From the NCBI GenBank assembly GCA_016781135.1, contig JADDQY010000076.1, positions 1 through 48,631 of the forward strand: a stretch of 48,631 nt of DNA. The letters run 5' to 3'. Positions 21,095-30,386 of this stretch are shown here, piece by piece (the first letter of the stretch is position 1; every line of letters begins with the position of its first letter). The translations under genes were made by a program, and so were the position numbers. This stretch comes from Actinomycetota bacterium. Lineage in GTDB: Bacteria; Actinomycetota; Acidimicrobiia; Acidimicrobiales; CADCSY01. Under the pieces are notes generated by a model. That model did not search any database. It had not been told where the DNA came from and saw nothing but the letters and a program-made list of their open reading frames with translations.

Positions 21095-21774
21095 GCGACA
21101 CTGATCTCGCCACCGCCGGAGTGCCGACCGAGGGCACCCCTTCTCCCGCCGCTCCCGGTCGCACGGTGCCGGTGCGCTCGACCTCCGGGGCCGGGGCCGG
21201 GACCGTCGTGCTCGACGACTCGCTCTTCGGGGTCACGCCCAACGTCCCCCTCATGCACCAGGTGGTCAACGCCCAGCTGGCGGCGGCCCGTTCGGGCACC
21301 CAGTCGACGCGGACGCGGGCCGAGACCCGCGGTGGCGGCGCCAAGCCGTGGCGTCAGAAGGGCACCGGCCGGGCTCGCCAGGGCTCGATCCGGGCGCCCC
21401 AGTGGCGGGGCGGCGGCGTGGCGCTGGGCCCCAAGCCCCGGTCCTACCGCCAACGCACCCCGAAGAAGATGGTCCGTGGCGCGCTCGCCTCGGCCCTGTC
21501 CGACCGGGCGGCCGACGGGCGAATCGTCGTGGTCTCGTCGTGGGGGTTCGGTGCACCCAGCACCAAGGCGGCCAAGGCGGCGCTGTCGGCGCTGGGGGTC
21601 AGCGGCCCGACGCTGGTCGTGCTCCCCGCCGGTGAGGAGATCGTCCGCAAGAGCTTCCGCAACCTCCCCGAGGTCACCACCCTGGCCGTCGGTGAGCTGA
21701 ACGCCTACGACGTGTTGTGCAGCGACTGGGTCGTGTTCAGCCGCGACACGCTGCCCGGGGACGGTGAGCAGTGA
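21091..21774 (+). CDS. rplD: 50S ribosomal protein L4
   Basis: L4 lines the exit tunnel and in E. coli also represses the S10 operon. The 227-residue protein has an N-terminal extension of about 35 serine/alanine/proline-rich residues. The tunnel loop [19 protein letters not shown] is next, followed by the globular fold ending in [16 protein letters not shown]. It overlaps rplC and rplW. Confidence 0.97.
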   Translation: MSDTDLATAGVPTEGTPSPAAPGRTVPVRSTSGAGAGTVVLDDSLFGVTPNVPLMHQVVNAQLAAARSGTQSTRTRAETRGGGAKPWRQKGTGRARQGSIRAPQWRGGGVALGPKPRSYRQRTPKKMVRGALASALSDRAADGRIVVVSSWGFGAPSTKAAKAALSALGVSGPTLVVLPAGEEIVRKSFRNLPEVTTLAVGELNAYDVLCSDWVVFSRDTLPGDGEQ

Positions 21775-22061
21775 TGGACGCCCGCGATGTCATCCTGCGG
21801 CCGGTGGTGAGCGAGAAGTCCTACGCCCTGCTCGACGAGAACGTCTACACGTTCCAGATCGACCGCCGGGCCAACAAGATCGAGGTGCGCCAAGCGGTCG
21901 AGGAGCTCTTCGGCGTGCGGGTGGTCAAGGTCACCACCCTCAACCGCAAGGGCAAGCGCACCCGCAACCGACGCACCGGCGCCGTCGGGCGTCGTCCCGA
22001 CACCAAGCGGGCGGTGGTCAGCCTGGCCGAGGGCGACCGCATCGACCTGTTCGAGAGCTAG
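21774..22061 (+). CDS. rplW: 50S ribosomal protein L23
   Basis: L23 lies at the tunnel exit and docks trigger factor and SRP. The 95-residue protein reads [19 protein letters not shown] and has the extended loop [14 protein letters not shown] at 21774 overlaps the rplD TGA by one base; a GTG three bases earlier is also in frame. Confidence 0.96.
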   Translation: MDARDVILRPVVSEKSYALLDENVYTFQIDRRANKIEVRQAVEELFGVRVVKVTTLNRKGKRTRNRRTGAVGRRPDTKRAVVSLAEGDRIDLFES

Positions 22062-22072
22062 AGGGTCACGAG

Positions 22073-22909
22073 ATGCCTTTGCGCAAGCGCATGCCCACCA
22101 GTGCCGGCCGGCGGTTCCAGACGGTCTCCGACTTCTCGGAGATCACCAAGGACACCCCCGAGCGGTCGCTCCTCGCGCCCAAGAGCTCGACGGGCGGGCG
22201 CAACAACGCCGGTCGCAAGACGGCCCGGCACCGTGGCGGGGGCCACAAGCAGCAGTACCGCATCATCGACTTCAAGCGGAACAAGGACGACGTGCCGGCC
22301 AAGGTCGCAGCCATCGAGTACGACCCGAACCGCAACGCCCGCATCGCCCTGCTGCACTACTACGACGGCGAGAAGCGCTACATCCTCGCCCCGGCCCGGG
22401 TGGGAGTCGGCGACGTGCTCCAGAGCGGCTCCGGTGCCGACATCCGCCCGGGCAACGCCTTGCCCATGCGCTACATCCCGGTGGGAACGACCGTCCACAA
22501 CGTCGAGCTCAAGCCGGGTGCCGGCGCCAAGATGGGCCGGAGCGCCGGGGCCAGCATCCAGCTGGTGGCCAAGGAAGGCGAGGTCGTCACCCTGCGCCTG
22601 CCCAGCACCGAGATGCGGCGGGTGCCCATCGACTGCCGAGCCACGGTGGGTGAGGTGGGCAACACCGAAGCCGAGCTGGTGTCGCTGGGCAAGGCCGGGC
22701 GCAACCGGTGGAAAGGCGTGCGCCCGCAGACCCGAGGCGTGGCCATGAACCCCGTCGACCATCCCCTGGGCGGTGGCGAAGGCAAGACCTCGGGCGGCCG
22801 TCATCCGGTGTCGCCGTGGGGCAAGCCCGAGGGCCGCACCCGGGCGCGCAAGAAGGACTCCGACCCGATGATCGTCCGTCGCCGCCGCACACGCGGGGCG
22901 AGGCGTTGA
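22073..22909 (+). CDS. rplB: 50S ribosomal protein L2
   Basis: L2 is essential for subunit association and peptidyl transfer. The 278-residue length is standard. It contains [20 protein letters not shown] near the N-terminus and the C-terminal signature [20 protein letters not shown] with the conserved histidine near the active site. ATG at 22073 is preceded by GAGGGTCACGAG. Confidence 0.97.
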   Translation: MPLRKRMPTSAGRRFQTVSDFSEITKDTPERSLLAPKSSTGGRNNAGRKTARHRGGGHKQQYRIIDFKRNKDDVPAKVAAIEYDPNRNARIALLHYYDGEKRYILAPARVGVGDVLQSGSGADIRPGNALPMRYIPVGTTVHNVELKPGAGAKMGRSAGASIQLVAKEGEVVTLRLPSTEMRRVPIDCRATVGEVGNTEAELVSLGKAGRNRWKGVRPQTRGVAMNPVDHPLGGGEGKTSGGRHPVSPWGKPEGRTRARKKDSDPMIVRRRRTRGARR

Positions 22910-22928
22910 CCACGCAGGAAGGAGGGAC

Positions 22929-23207
22929 ATGCCTCGCAGCCTGAAGAAGGGCCCGTTCGTCGACGACCACCTGCTGAAGAAGGTCGATGCGCTCAACGTC
23001 CAGCGCGAGAAGCGGGTGATCAAGACCTGGTCGCGCCGCTCGACGATCATCCCCGAGATGGTGGGCCACACCATTGCCGTGCACGACGGGCGCAAGCACG
23101 TCCCCGTCTACATCACGGAGTCCATGGTCGGCCACAAGCTGGGCGAGTTCGCCCCCACCCGCACCTTCCGCTTCCATGCCGGCCAAGAGCGGGGAGGTCG
23201 GAGATGA
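22929..23207 (+). CDS. rpsS: 30S ribosomal protein S19
   Basis: S19 lies in the 30S head and forms a bridge with the large subunit. The 92-residue protein begins [19 protein letters not shown] and has [29 protein letters not shown] precedes the ATG. In most genomes rplV follows at once; here 133 bases holding a repeat come in between. Confidence 0.97.
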   Translation: MPRSLKKGPFVDDHLLKKVDALNVQREKRVIKTWSRRSTIIPEMVGHTIAVHDGRKHVPVYITESMVGHKLGEFAPTRTFRFHAGQERGGRR

Positions 23208-23210
23208 TCC

Positions 23211-23325
23211 CGTCCTCACTCGCTTCGCTCCGTTCGGACGAGCTTGGTCGTGCTCCAGTCGCCCGGCGGAGCCGGCCGACCTCCGCGCTGAACACCTGCT
23301 CCGGCTCGCTTCGCTCGACGGGCGG
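23211..23325 (+). repeat. Intergenic repeat R1, copy A
   Basis: This copy begins CGTCCTCACTCGCTTCGCTC and contains GGCGGAGCCGGCCG, CTCCGCGCTGAACACCT and GGCTCGCTTCGCTCG. It aligns along its length with copy B (24968) and copy C (38889). It starts four bases after the rpsS stop and ends 15 bases before the rplV start. No convincing gene lies in it, although the rplV frame happens to be open through it. Confidence 0.8.
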
Positions 23326-23340
23326 TGTGAGGAGGGTGTC

Positions 23341-24045
23341 GTGACCGCCACCTACAACGCCCGGCCGGGCGCCAAGCCGGGGACGGTGGCCCGGGCTCGC
23401 TTCGTGCGCATGTCGGCGACGAAGGCCAGGGCGGTGCTCGACCTCATCCGGGGTACCGAGGTTCGCCGTGCCGAGGAGATCCTGCGGTTCTCCGAGCGCG
23501 ACGCCGCGCTGGTGATCGGCAAGCTGTTGCGATCGGCGGTGGCCAACGCCGAGCACAACGACGACCAGATCGGCGACGACCTGGTGGTGTCGGCCTGCTT
23601 TGCCGACGAGGGGCGCACCATCCGGCGCTTCCGTCCCCGGGCCAAGGGGCGGGCGACGCGCATCCGCAAGCGGACCTGCCACATCACCATCGTGGTGAGC
23701 CGCATGACCGAGGAGCAGCTGGAACGCCGCCGCAATCGCCAGACCGCCCGTCCGACCTCTCGAGCCCCACGACGGGCGGGGCAGGAGGCCGCCGAGGAGA
23801 GCACCGGCCGCACCCGTCGCCGCCGGTCGAGGAAGCCCGGGGGCACGGAGGCGGAAGCGTCGAGACCGACGCCGCCGAGCTCTGGGCGGCGAGCCGAAGA
23901 ACAACCGGCCCAGCCTGAAGCGGGCGGAGACGTCGAAGCAGGTGGGCCGCCAGCAGCCGGCGCCTCGGGGGCACACGCCCCCGCGGTCGACCAGACGGCG
24001 GTGGACGCTGCGGTGGAGACGTCGGACAAGGAAGAGGAGCGCTGA
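23341..24045 (+). CDS. rplV: 50S ribosomal protein L22 with long C-terminal extension
   Basis: L22 touches all 23S domains and its loop lines the exit tunnel. The core (about residues 1-125) includes [19 protein letters not shown] and [19 protein letters not shown]. The remaining 110 residues are a low-complexity tail rich in Arg, Pro, Ala, Glu and Gly, ending acidic. Total length is 234, against about 110-150 usually. GTG at 23341 has GGAGGG just upstream; the longer open frame upstream only reads through repeat R1. It overlaps rpsC by one base. Confidence 0.93.
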   Translation: MTATYNARPGAKPGTVARARFVRMSATKARAVLDLIRGTEVRRAEEILRFSERDAALVIGKLLRSAVANAEHNDDQIGDDLVVSACFADEGRTIRRFRPRAKGRATRIRKRTCHITIVVSRMTEEQLERRRNRQTARPTSRAPRRAGQEAAEESTGRTRRRRSRKPGGTEAEASRPTPPSSGRRAEEQPAQPEAGGDVEAGGPPAAGASGAHAPAVDQTAVDAAVETSDKEEER

Positions 24046-24959
24046 TGGGCCACAAGGTGAACCCCTACGGCTTCCGGCTGGGGGTGACCACCGACTGGAA
24101 GTCGCGTTGGTTCACCGACCGGGAGTACACCGACTACCTGATCGAGGACTGGCGCGTCCGCGACTACCTCATGAACCAGCTGCCCCACGCGGCGATCAGC
24201 CGCGTCGAGATCGAGCGAACCCGTGACCGCCTTCGCGTCGACGTGCACACCGCCCGTCCCGGGATCGTCATCGGGCGGCGCGGGAGCGAGGCCGACCGCC
24301 TCCGCGCCGGGCTCACCAAGATCACCGGGAACGCCCGGATCCAGCTCAACATCCAAGAGATCAAGCAGCCCGAGCTCGACGCCGCCCTGATCGCCCAGGG
24401 CGTCGCCGACCAGCTCGCCGGGCGGGTCAACTTCCGGCGAGCGATGAAGCGGGCGGTGCAGAACGCCCAGAAGGCGGGCGTGCCCGGCATCCGGGTCCAG
24501 TGCTCGGGGCGTCTGAACGGGGCGGAGATGAGCCGCACCGAGTGGTACCGCGAGGGCCGGGTGCCTCTTCAGACCCTTCGCGCCGATATCGACTACGGCG
24601 TCCGGGAGGCCCGCACCACCTACGGCCGCATCGGCGTCAAGGTCTGGATCTACAAGGGCGACATCCTGCCCTACAAGACCTCGGGCGACGACAAGGCGAC
24701 TCGGGAAGCGGCCATGGCCGTGGGTGACACCTCAGGGGCGCCGCGTCCTCGGCGGGTGGTCTCGGCCGGAGGTGGCCGGCGCCGGCCCGAGGGCGGTGAG
24801 GGCGTTGTTCCCCAGCGTACGGACTCGGGCGAGGCCGAACCGATCATCAAGGAGGCCGACCCCGAGCTCGAGCGCCTGCTGGCCGAGGAGGAGGAGATCG
24901 AGCGTCTCACCCGCGACCACCACGAGACTCCTCACTTCCGCCCCGGCGAGGGAGACTGA
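24045..24959 (+). CDS. rpsC: 30S ribosomal protein S3 with C-terminal extension
   Basis: S3 forms part of the mRNA entry channel and helicase. The 304-residue protein starts [20 protein letters not shown]. It contains the KH domain segment [19 protein letters not shown] and the C-terminal domain with [24 protein letters not shown]. The last 75 or so residues are an extra acidic tail; usual length is about 210-240. ATG at 24045 overlaps the rplV stop. Confidence 0.96.
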   Translation: MGHKVNPYGFRLGVTTDWKSRWFTDREYTDYLIEDWRVRDYLMNQLPHAAISRVEIERTRDRLRVDVHTARPGIVIGRRGSEADRLRAGLTKITGNARIQLNIQEIKQPELDAALIAQGVADQLAGRVNFRRAMKRAVQNAQKAGVPGIRVQCSGRLNGAEMSRTEWYREGRVPLQTLRADIDYGVREARTTYGRIGVKVWIYKGDILPYKTSGDDKATREAAMAVGDTSGAPRPRRVVSAGGGRRRPEGGEGVVPQRTDSGEAEPIIKEADPELERLLAEEEEIERLTRDHHETPHFRPGEGD

Positions 24960-24967
24960 ACGTGCTT

Positions 24968-25111
24968 CGTCCTCACTCGCTTCGCTCCGTTCCGACGAGC
25001 TCGTTCGTGCTCCGGCCGTTCGGCGGAGCCGGCCGGCGCTCCGCGCTGAACACCTTGCCGGCTCGCTCCGCTCGCCAGGCCGCCAGCCAGGGGCGGCCGC
25101 CTTCGGCGGCG
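24968..25111 (+). repeat. Intergenic repeat R1, copy B
   Basis: It starts eight bases after the rpsC stop with CGTCCTCACTCGCTTCGCTC, identical to copy A over those 20 bases, and stays similar through CTCCGCGCTGAACACCTTG. Its right part (GCCGCCAGCCAGG then GCCGCCTTCGGCGGCG) is missing in copy A but present in copy C. It fills most of the 214-base gap before rplP. Confidence 0.8.
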
Positions 25112-25173
25112 GTCATGGTCAGCGGCCGAGGCCTGCCTCTGCCGTCGGGGGCACGAGGGGGGGTGTCCTGCTG

Positions 25174-25596
25174 ATGCTCATGCCCAAAAAAGTCAAGCAT
25201 CGGAAGCAGCAGCGGGGCCGGATGACCGGGCCGGCGACCGGTGGGACGGCGATCGCGTTCGGGGAGTACGCCATCCAAGCGCTCGAGCCCGGGTGGATCA
25301 CCGCCCGCCAGATCGAGGCTGCTCGTATCGCCATGACCCGCCACGTCAAGCGCGGCGGGAAGGTGTGGATCACGATCTTCCCCGACCGCCCCGTCACCGA
25401 GAAGCCGGCCGAGACCCGCATGGGATCGGGCAAGGGCAACCCCGAGCGCTGGGTGGCCGTGGTCAAGCCCGGACGAGTCATGTTCGAGCTGGCCGGGGTG
25501 GGCGAGGAGCTGGCCCGCGGCGCCCTGGAGCGGGCCATCCAGAAGTTGCCCATCAAGGCCCGGATCATCAGCCGGGCCACCGCCGAGGAGGTCTGA
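25174..25596 (+). CDS. rplP: 50S ribosomal protein L16
   Basis: L16 helps place A-site tRNA in the large subunit. The 140-residue protein reads [19 protein letters not shown] and has [20 protein letters not shown] and [23 protein letters not shown] at 25174 with GGGGGG upstream fits the family N-terminus; a second ATG at 25180 is less likely. Its TGA overlaps the rpmC ATG. Confidence 0.96.
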   Translation: MLMPKKVKHRKQQRGRMTGPATGGTAIAFGEYAIQALEPGWITARQIEAARIAMTRHVKRGGKVWITIFPDRPVTEKPAETRMGSGKGNPERWVAVVKPGRVMFELAGVGEELARGALERAIQKLPIKARIISRATAEEV

Positions 25597-25841
25597 TGCC
25601 ATCGAAGGTGACGGAGTTGCGCAACCTGGGCGACGACGAGCTGATGGAGCGCCTCGACCAGACCAAGGCCGAGCTGTTCAACCTGCGCTTCCAGCACGTC
25701 ACCGGCCAGCTCGACAACCACGCCCGCCTCGGCCAGCTACGCCGGGAGGTCGCCCGCCTCAACACCCTCGCCCGGGAGCGGGAGATCGCTGCCGCCGAGG
25801 CTCTGGCCGCGGCCGCCGACCAGGAGAGCCGTCGTGGCTGA
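25596..25841 (+). CDS. rpmC: 50S ribosomal protein L29
   Basis: L29 is a two-helix protein near the tunnel exit that helps bind SRP and trigger factor. The 81-residue protein begins [20 protein letters not shown] and carries [21 protein letters not shown] slightly long alanine-rich end follows. It overlaps rplP by one base and rpsQ by eight. Confidence 0.95.
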   Translation: MPSKVTELRNLGDDELMERLDQTKAELFNLRFQHVTGQLDNHARLGQLRREVARLNTLAREREIAAAEALAAAADQESRRG

Positions 25842-26109
25842 GACCGCCGAGAGCGTACGGGCCAACACCCGCAAGGTGCGCGAGGGCGTGGTCGCTTCGA
25901 CCTCGATGGACAAGACCATCGTGGTGCGGGTCTCCGACCGGGTGCGCCACCCCCGCTACGACAAGACGATGCAGCGCACCGGGCGGCTCTACGTCCACGA
26001 CGATGGCAACGACGCCCGGGTCGGCGACCGGGTTCGGGTGCAAGAGACCCGCCCCCTCTCGAAGCTCAAGCGCTGGCGCCTGGTCGAGATCCTCGAGCGG
26101 GCCCGGTAG
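25834..26109 (+). CDS. rpsQ: 30S ribosomal protein S17
   Basis: S17 is an OB-fold protein of the 30S body that binds early to 16S rRNA. The 91-residue protein contains [20 protein letters not shown] and [16 protein letters not shown], ending [21 protein letters not shown] at 25834 lies inside the end of rpmC. Confidence 0.96.
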   Translation: MAETAESVRANTRKVREGVVASTSMDKTIVVRVSDRVRHPRYDKTMQRTGRLYVHDDGNDARVGDRVRVQETRPLSKLKRWRLVEILERAR

Positions 26110-26125
26110 GCGGAGGCACGAAGCG

Positions 26126-26494
26126 ATGATCCAACAGGAGTCGCGGCTGCGGGTCGCCGACAACAGCGGGGCCAAGGAGGTCCTGTGCATCAAGGTCCTC
26201 GGAGGTTCCCGGCGGCGCTACGCGTCGATCGGCGACGTCTTCGTGGCCACCGTGAAAGATGCGATCCCCGGAGCCGGGGTGAAGCGGGGCGACGTGGTCA
26301 AGTGCGTGGTGGTCCGGGTGAAGAAGGAGAAGCGGCGGGCCGATGGCTCCTACATCCGCTTCGACGAGAACGCCGCCGTGCTCATCAACGACCAGAGCCA
26401 GCCCCGCGGAACCCGCATCTTCGGCCCGGTGGGCCGGGAGCTGCGGGACAAGAAGTTCATGCGGATCGTCTCCCTCGCTCCGGAGGTGCTGTAG
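26126..26494 (+). CDS. rplN: 50S ribosomal protein L14
   Basis: L14 forms subunit bridges and contacts L19. The 122-residue length is standard. It starts [19 protein letters not shown] and includes [20 protein letters not shown] and the end [26 protein letters not shown] precedes ATG. rplX follows directly after the stop. Confidence 0.97.
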   Translation: MIQQESRLRVADNSGAKEVLCIKVLGGSRRRYASIGDVFVATVKDAIPGAGVKRGDVVKCVVVRVKKEKRRADGSYIRFDENAAVLINDQSQPRGTRIFGPVGRELRDKKFMRIVSLAPEVL

Positions 26495-26815
26495 ATGGCC
26501 GGGATGAAGATCAAGAAGGGTGACCGGGTGATGGTGCTCTCGGGCAAGGACCGGGGCAAGCAGGGGGTGGTCATGCGGGCGCTGCCAAAGGAGGGGAAGG
26601 TCATCGTCGAGGGCGTCAACACCGCCAAGAAGCACCAGCGACCGACCCGTATGACCATGCAGGGTGGGATCATCGACAAGGACATGCCCATCGACGTGTC
26701 CAACGTGGCCGCCATCAGCCCGGGAGACGGCAAGCCGACGCGGATCGGGTACCGCATCGACGACAACGGCCAGAAGGTCCGGGTCTGCCGCCGCACCGGC
26801 GCCGAGCTGCCATGA
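26495..26815 (+). CDS. rplX: 50S ribosomal protein L24
   Basis: L24 starts large-subunit assembly. The 106-residue protein has the KOW motif [19 protein letters not shown] at the N-terminus and [13 protein letters not shown] further on. Its ATG comes directly after the rplN TAG, and its end overlaps rplE by four bases. Confidence 0.97.
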   Translation: MAGMKIKKGDRVMVLSGKDRGKQGVVMRALPKEGKVIVEGVNTAKKHQRPTRMTMQGGIIDKDMPIDVSNVAAISPGDGKPTRIGYRIDDNGQKVRVCRRTGAELP

Positions 26816-27387
26816 GCCCGAGCACGGCCACCCGCCCCCGACTGCGCCGGCGCTACGACGACGAGGTGCGCGGCGCGCTGCGAGAGCAGCTGGGCCTGGC
26901 CAACGTCATGCAGGTGCCCCAATTCGAGAAGATCGTGGTCAACATGGGCGTCGGGGGAGCGGTGGGGCAACCCTCGTTGCTGGACGGCGCCGTGCGCGAC
27001 CTGGCCCAGATCACCGGCCAGCGGCCCGTCGTCACCCGCGCCCGGCGTTCGATCGCCGGCTTCAAGCTGCGCGAGGGCAACGCCATCGGCTGCAAGGTCA
27101 CGCTCCGGTCCGATCGCATGTGGGAGTTCTTCGACCGGTTGATCTCGCTCGCCATCCCCCGCATACGCGACTTCCGAGGCCTGCCCCCCAACAGCTTCGA
27201 CGGCCGGGGCAACTACACCTTCGGCGTCACCGAGCAGCTGATCTTCCCCGAGATCGACTACGACAAGGTGGACGCCCCCCGAGGCATGGACATCGTCATC
27301 GTGACCACCGCCCGAACCGACGACGAAGGTCGAGCGCTGCTCACCGCCTTCGACTTCCCGTTCCGCCGAGAGACCGCGAGGAGCTAG
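26812..27387 (+). CDS. rplE: 50S ribosomal protein L5
   Basis: L5 binds 5S rRNA in the central protuberance. The 191-residue protein includes [39 protein letters not shown] and [21 protein letters not shown] overlaps the rplX stop; rpsZ starts four bases after its end. Confidence 0.97.
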   Translation: MSPSTATRPRLRRRYDDEVRGALREQLGLANVMQVPQFEKIVVNMGVGGAVGQPSLLDGAVRDLAQITGQRPVVTRARRSIAGFKLREGNAIGCKVTLRSDRMWEFFDRLISLAIPRIRDFRGLPPNSFDGRGNYTFGVTEQLIFPEIDYDKVDAPRGMDIVIVTTARTDDEGRALLTAFDFPFRRETARS

Positions 27388-27391
27388 ACCC

Positions 27392-27577
27392 ATGGCGAAG
27401 AAGGCCCTGGTCGAGAAGCAGAAGCACACGCCGAAGTACAAGGTGCGTGCCTACACGCGGTGCCGTCGCTGCGGCCGGCCGCGCGCCGTGTTCCGCAAGT
27501 TCGGACTGTGCCGCATCTGCCTGAGGGAGATGGTGCACGCCGGTGAGGTCCCCGGTGTCACCAAGGCCAGCTGGTGA
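27392..27577 (+). CDS. rpsZ: 30S ribosomal protein S14, zinc type
   Basis: This 61-residue form of S14 keeps both CxxC pairs (CRRC and CRIC), so it is the zinc-binding short type. It starts [20 protein letters not shown] and ends [15 protein letters not shown]. It contacts 16S rRNA in the head. A 112-base spacer with two hairpins separates it from rpsH. Confidence 0.97.
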   Translation: MAKKALVEKQKHTPKYKVRAYTRCRRCGRPRAVFRKFGLCRICLREMVHAGEVPGVTKASW

Positions 27578-27583
27578 GGCCGG

Positions 27584-27622
27584 GCGTGCGTGAGCTCAGC
27601 GAGGTGGCTCACCCGAGCACGC
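27584..27622 (+). promoter_or_regulatory. Two-part hairpin between rpsZ and rpsH
   Basis: GCGTGC-GTGAGC (27584-27595) pairs with GCTCAC (27607-27612) and, after a CCGA bulge, GCACGC (27617-27622), giving 12 pairs around an 11-base loop. It begins seven bases after the rpsZ stop. No gene fits in this spacer; a control RNA or processing site is possible. Confidence 0.5.
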
Positions 27623-27646
27623 TGGTCGCGCTCACAGGTAAGCGTC

Positions 27647-27668
27647 GCGCCCCGTCGGGTGGGGGCGC
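27647..27668 (+). promoter_or_regulatory. Second hairpin before rpsH
   Basis: GCGCCCC (27647-27653) pairs with GGGGCGC (27662-27668) around an eight-base loop. It ends a few bases before GGAGGGA, the ribosome-binding site of rpsH, so folding could affect access to that site. Confidence 0.45.
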
Positions 27669-27689
27669 CTCTGGAGGGACGGTGCCGGC

Positions 27690-28094
27690 ATGAGCATGAC
27701 CGATCCTGTCGCCGACATGCTGACCCGGCTCCGCAATGGCAACGTGGCCCTGCACGACCAGGTGCGGATGCCGTCGTCGAAGCTGAAGGAGGCGCTGGCC
27801 TCGGTCCTCGAGCGCGAGGGCTACATCGAGGGCTTTCGGGTCGACGCCGATGCCGACGGTCCGGGCCGGGTGCTCACCGTCACCATGAAGTACACCGCCG
27901 ACCGCAAGCGCACGATCTCGGGCATCAAACGGGTGTCGAAGCCCGGCCTGCGCATCTACCGTCCGGCCGACCGTCTCCCCCGTGTGCTCGGTGGCCTCGG
28001 GGTGGCGGTGCTGTCGACCAGTCAGGGGCTCATGACCGACCGCGAGGCGCGCAAGCGCCACGTCGGCGGCGAGGTCCTCTGCTACGTGTGGTGA
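27690..28094 (+). CDS. rpsH: 30S ribosomal protein S8
   Basis: S8 is a primary 16S rRNA binder and in E. coli the repressor of the spc operon. The 134-residue protein has [16 protein letters not shown] and the C-terminal [19 protein letters not shown] and [12 protein letters not shown] at 27690 (MSMTDP) was chosen; 27696 is also possible. Upstream hairpins make this a candidate for autoregulation. Confidence 0.96.
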   Translation: MSMTDPVADMLTRLRNGNVALHDQVRMPSSKLKEALASVLEREGYIEGFRVDADADGPGRVLTVTMKYTADRKRTISGIKRVSKPGLRIYRPADRLPRVLGGLGVAVLSTSQGLMTDREARKRHVGGEVLCYVW

Positions 28095-28119
28095 TCGGGG
28101 AGATGTCGGAGATGCGAAC

Positions 28120-28659
28120 ATGAGCAGGATCGGTCGAGCCCCCATCCCGATCCCCTCGGGGGTCGACGTCACCGTGGCCGACCGACGGGTCACCGTGACC
28201 GGCCCGCGAGGCACGCTCGAGCGGGAGGTGCCCGAACCCATCAGCGTGCGGGTCGACGACGGCTCGATCCTCGTCGAGCGCCCCGACGACCAGCGGACCA
28301 GCCGCTCACTGCACGGGCTGGTGCGCTCGTTGCTGGCGAACATGGTCACCGGGGTGAGCGGTGGCTTCACCAAGGAGCTCGAGATCGTCGGCGTGGGCTA
28401 CCGGGCCACCGCCGCGGGACCCCAGCGCATCGACCTCGCCCTCGGGTTCAGCCACCCGGTGTCGGTCGATGCCCCCGAGGGGATCACCTTCACCGTGCCG
28501 GTGCCCACCCGGATCGTGGTCGACGGCATCGACAAGCAGGTGGTCGGCCAGGTCGCCGCCGAGATCCGCCGGTTGCGCAAGCCCGAGCCCTACAAGGGCA
28601 AGGGCGTGCGCTACGCCGGGGAACGGGTCCTCCGCAAGGCCGGCAAGGCCGCCAAGTAG
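28120..28659 (+). CDS. rplF: 50S ribosomal protein L6
   Basis: L6 lies near the sarcin-ricin loop. The 179-residue protein has two related domains, starts [19 protein letters not shown] and ends in the family motif [21 protein letters not shown] weak GGGGAGATG is upstream. rplR follows after 15 bases. Confidence 0.97.
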   Translation: MSRIGRAPIPIPSGVDVTVADRRVTVTGPRGTLEREVPEPISVRVDDGSILVERPDDQRTSRSLHGLVRSLLANMVTGVSGGFTKELEIVGVGYRATAAGPQRIDLALGFSHPVSVDAPEGITFTVPVPTRIVVDGIDKQVVGQVAAEIRRLRKPEPYKGKGVRYAGERVLRKAGKAAK

Positions 28660-28674
28660 AGCGAGAGGCGACCC

Positions 28675-29049
28675 ATGAGCACATCGACCACCAGCAGCAG
28701 GCACGCCGGACGCCAGCGCCGCCACCGGCGGGTGCGCAAGAAGGTCCAGGGGACGACTGAGCGCCCGCGCCTGGCGGTGTTCCGCTCGAACCGCCACACG
28801 GTGGCCCAGGTCATCGACGACCGGTCGGGGCGGACGGTGGCCGCCGCCTCCACCCTCGAGCCCGGTGTGCGCTCCGGGGGAACCTCGACGAGCGACCGCC
28901 GAGCCGCCGCCACGGTGGGGCGCCTCGTCGCCGAGCGGGCCCGAGCGGCCGGCATCGAGCGCGTGGTCTTCGACCGGGGCGGCTTTCTCTACCATGGCCG
29001 GATCGCCGCCGTGGCCGAGGCCGCACGGGAAGCCGGGTTGGAGCTGTGA
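28675..29049 (+). CDS. rplR: 50S ribosomal protein L18
   Basis: L18 binds 5S rRNA with L5. The 124-residue protein has [35 protein letters not shown] and the C-terminal [32 protein letters not shown] precedes the ATG at 28675. Confidence 0.97.
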   Translation: MSTSTTSSRHAGRQRRHRRVRKKVQGTTERPRLAVFRSNRHTVAQVIDDRSGRTVAAASTLEPGVRSGGTSTSDRRAAATVGRLVAERARAAGIERVVFDRGGFLYHGRIAAVAEAAREAGLEL

Positions 29050-29076
29050 ACCCCAGAGGTACCACGAGGAGACGTG

Positions 29077-29631
29077 ATGTCTGACGCAGGGTTGCGCGAT
29101 GGTCGCCTCATCACCCGTCCACGAAGGGTTGCCAAGGTGGTCAAGGGTGGACGCCGGTTCCAGTTCGCTGCCTTGGTGGTAGTGGGTGACGGGGCCGGGC
29201 GGGTGGGCCTGGGCTACGGCAAGGCCCGGGAGGTGCCGCTGTCGATCCAGAAGGGCACAGAGGACGCCAAGAAGAACGTCTTCGACGTCCCCCTGGCCGG
29301 ATCCACGATCACCCACCCCGTGCTCGGGGAGTTCGGCGCCGCCCGGGTGCTGCTCAAGCCGGCGGCACCGGGGACCGGGGTCATCGCCGGAGGCGCCGCC
29401 CGAGTGATCCTCGAAGAGGCCGGCGTCCACGACGTGCTGTGCAAGTCCTTGGGCTCGTCCAACCACATCAACGTGGCCCGGGCCACCATCGCTGGGCTCC
29501 AGGCCCTGCGCCGGCCCGACGTGATAGCCCGGCTCCGGGGCAAGTCCCCGGACGAGGTCACCCCCACCGGCCTGCTCAACGCCTACGAGGCGTCGCGCCA
29601 TCCGGCACCGCCGCCTCGTGAGGTGGCGTGA
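29077..29631 (+). CDS. rpsE: 30S ribosomal protein S5
   Basis: S5 affects decoding accuracy and lies at the mRNA entry site. With ATG at 29077 it has 184 residues. It contains [39 protein letters not shown] and [22 protein letters not shown] six bases before ATG supports this start over the GTG at 29074. Its stop overlaps rpmD. Confidence 0.96.
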   Translation: MSDAGLRDGRLITRPRRVAKVVKGGRRFQFAALVVVGDGAGRVGLGYGKAREVPLSIQKGTEDAKKNVFDVPLAGSTITHPVLGEFGAARVLLKPAAPGTGVIAGGAARVILEEAGVHDVLCKSLGSSNHINVARATIAGLQALRRPDVIARLRGKSPDEVTPTGLLNAYEASRHPAPPPREVA

Positions 29632-29855
29632 TGGCCGACGCCGGGGGCGAGGCGAGGCTCACCGTCACCCAGGTGCGCTCGGCCATCGGCACCAAGCCCA
29701 AGCACCGGGGCACCCTGCGGGCGCTGGGCCTGGGGCGGATCGGCCGCAGCAACGTGCTGCCTGATCGCCCCGAGATCCGGGGGATGATCGCCCGGGTGCC
29801 CCATCTGGTCGAGGTGCGCCACGACGCCGTCAAGGACTCCGGAGGTGGAGCATGA
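29631..29855 (+). CDS. rpmD: 50S ribosomal protein L30
   Basis: L30 is a small large-subunit protein. The 74-residue protein contains LTVTQVRSAIGTKPKHRGTL and LGLGRIGRSNVLPDRPEIRG. ATG at 29631 overlaps the rpsE TGA by one base; a GTG three bases earlier is also in frame. Its end overlaps rplO by four bases. Confidence 0.95.
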   Translation: MADAGGEARLTVTQVRSAIGTKPKHRGTLRALGLGRIGRSNVLPDRPEIRGMIARVPHLVEVRHDAVKDSGGGA

Positions 29856-30340
29856 AGGTGCACGACCTGCGCCCGGCGAGCGGTTCCAACACCCGCCGCG
29901 TCCGGGTGGGACGCGGCATCGGTGGCCGAGGGAGCAAGACCGCCGGGCGGGGCATCAAGGGCCAGCGGGCCCGCAACAAGGTGCCGGTGGGGTTCGAGGG
30001 GGGGCAGATGCCCCTCCAGCGCCGCGTTCCCAAGCTGAAGGGCTTCACCAACCCGTTCCGGATCTCCTACGTCGTCGTCAACCTGGATGCCTTGGAGGCG
30101 TTCGAGGGTGACGAAGTGACGCCCGAGTCGCTACGGGCCAAGGGCGTGGTGCCCAAGCGAGGGTTGGTCAAGGTGCTCGGCCGAGGCGAGCTGTCCCGTC
30201 CCCTCACCGTCTCCGCCCACGCCTTCTCGACCTCCGCCGAAGCCGCCATCACCGGTGCCGGAGGTAGCGTCAACGTGCTGCCCCCACCGTTCGGCGACCG
30301 CCGCCCGCCGGCCAAGGGCAACGCGCTGACCAACCGCTGA
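29852..30340 (+). CDS. rplO: 50S ribosomal protein L15
   Basis: L15 acts late in large-subunit assembly. The 162-residue protein starts MKVHDLRPASGSNTRRVRVG and has the long basic N-terminal tail with GRGSKTAGRGIKGQRARNK and GGQMPLQRRVPKLKGFTNP. secY follows after 46 bases without a terminator. Confidence 0.97.
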   Translation: MKVHDLRPASGSNTRRVRVGRGIGGRGSKTAGRGIKGQRARNKVPVGFEGGQMPLQRRVPKLKGFTNPFRISYVVVNLDALEAFEGDEVTPESLRAKGVVPKRGLVKVLGRGELSRPLTVSAHAFSTSAEAAITGAGGSVNVLPPPFGDRRPPAKGNALTNR

Positions 30341-30386
30341 GCGGTCGGTCTACCACCGCATCCGCGCTCGCCGAGGAGGCGCCGTC

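Noticed and set aside
23074..23340. Upstream extension of the rplV reading frame through repeat R1
   Set aside because: The extension overlaps the end of rpsS in another frame and has no L22 similarity. GTG 23341 has a good ribosome-binding site.
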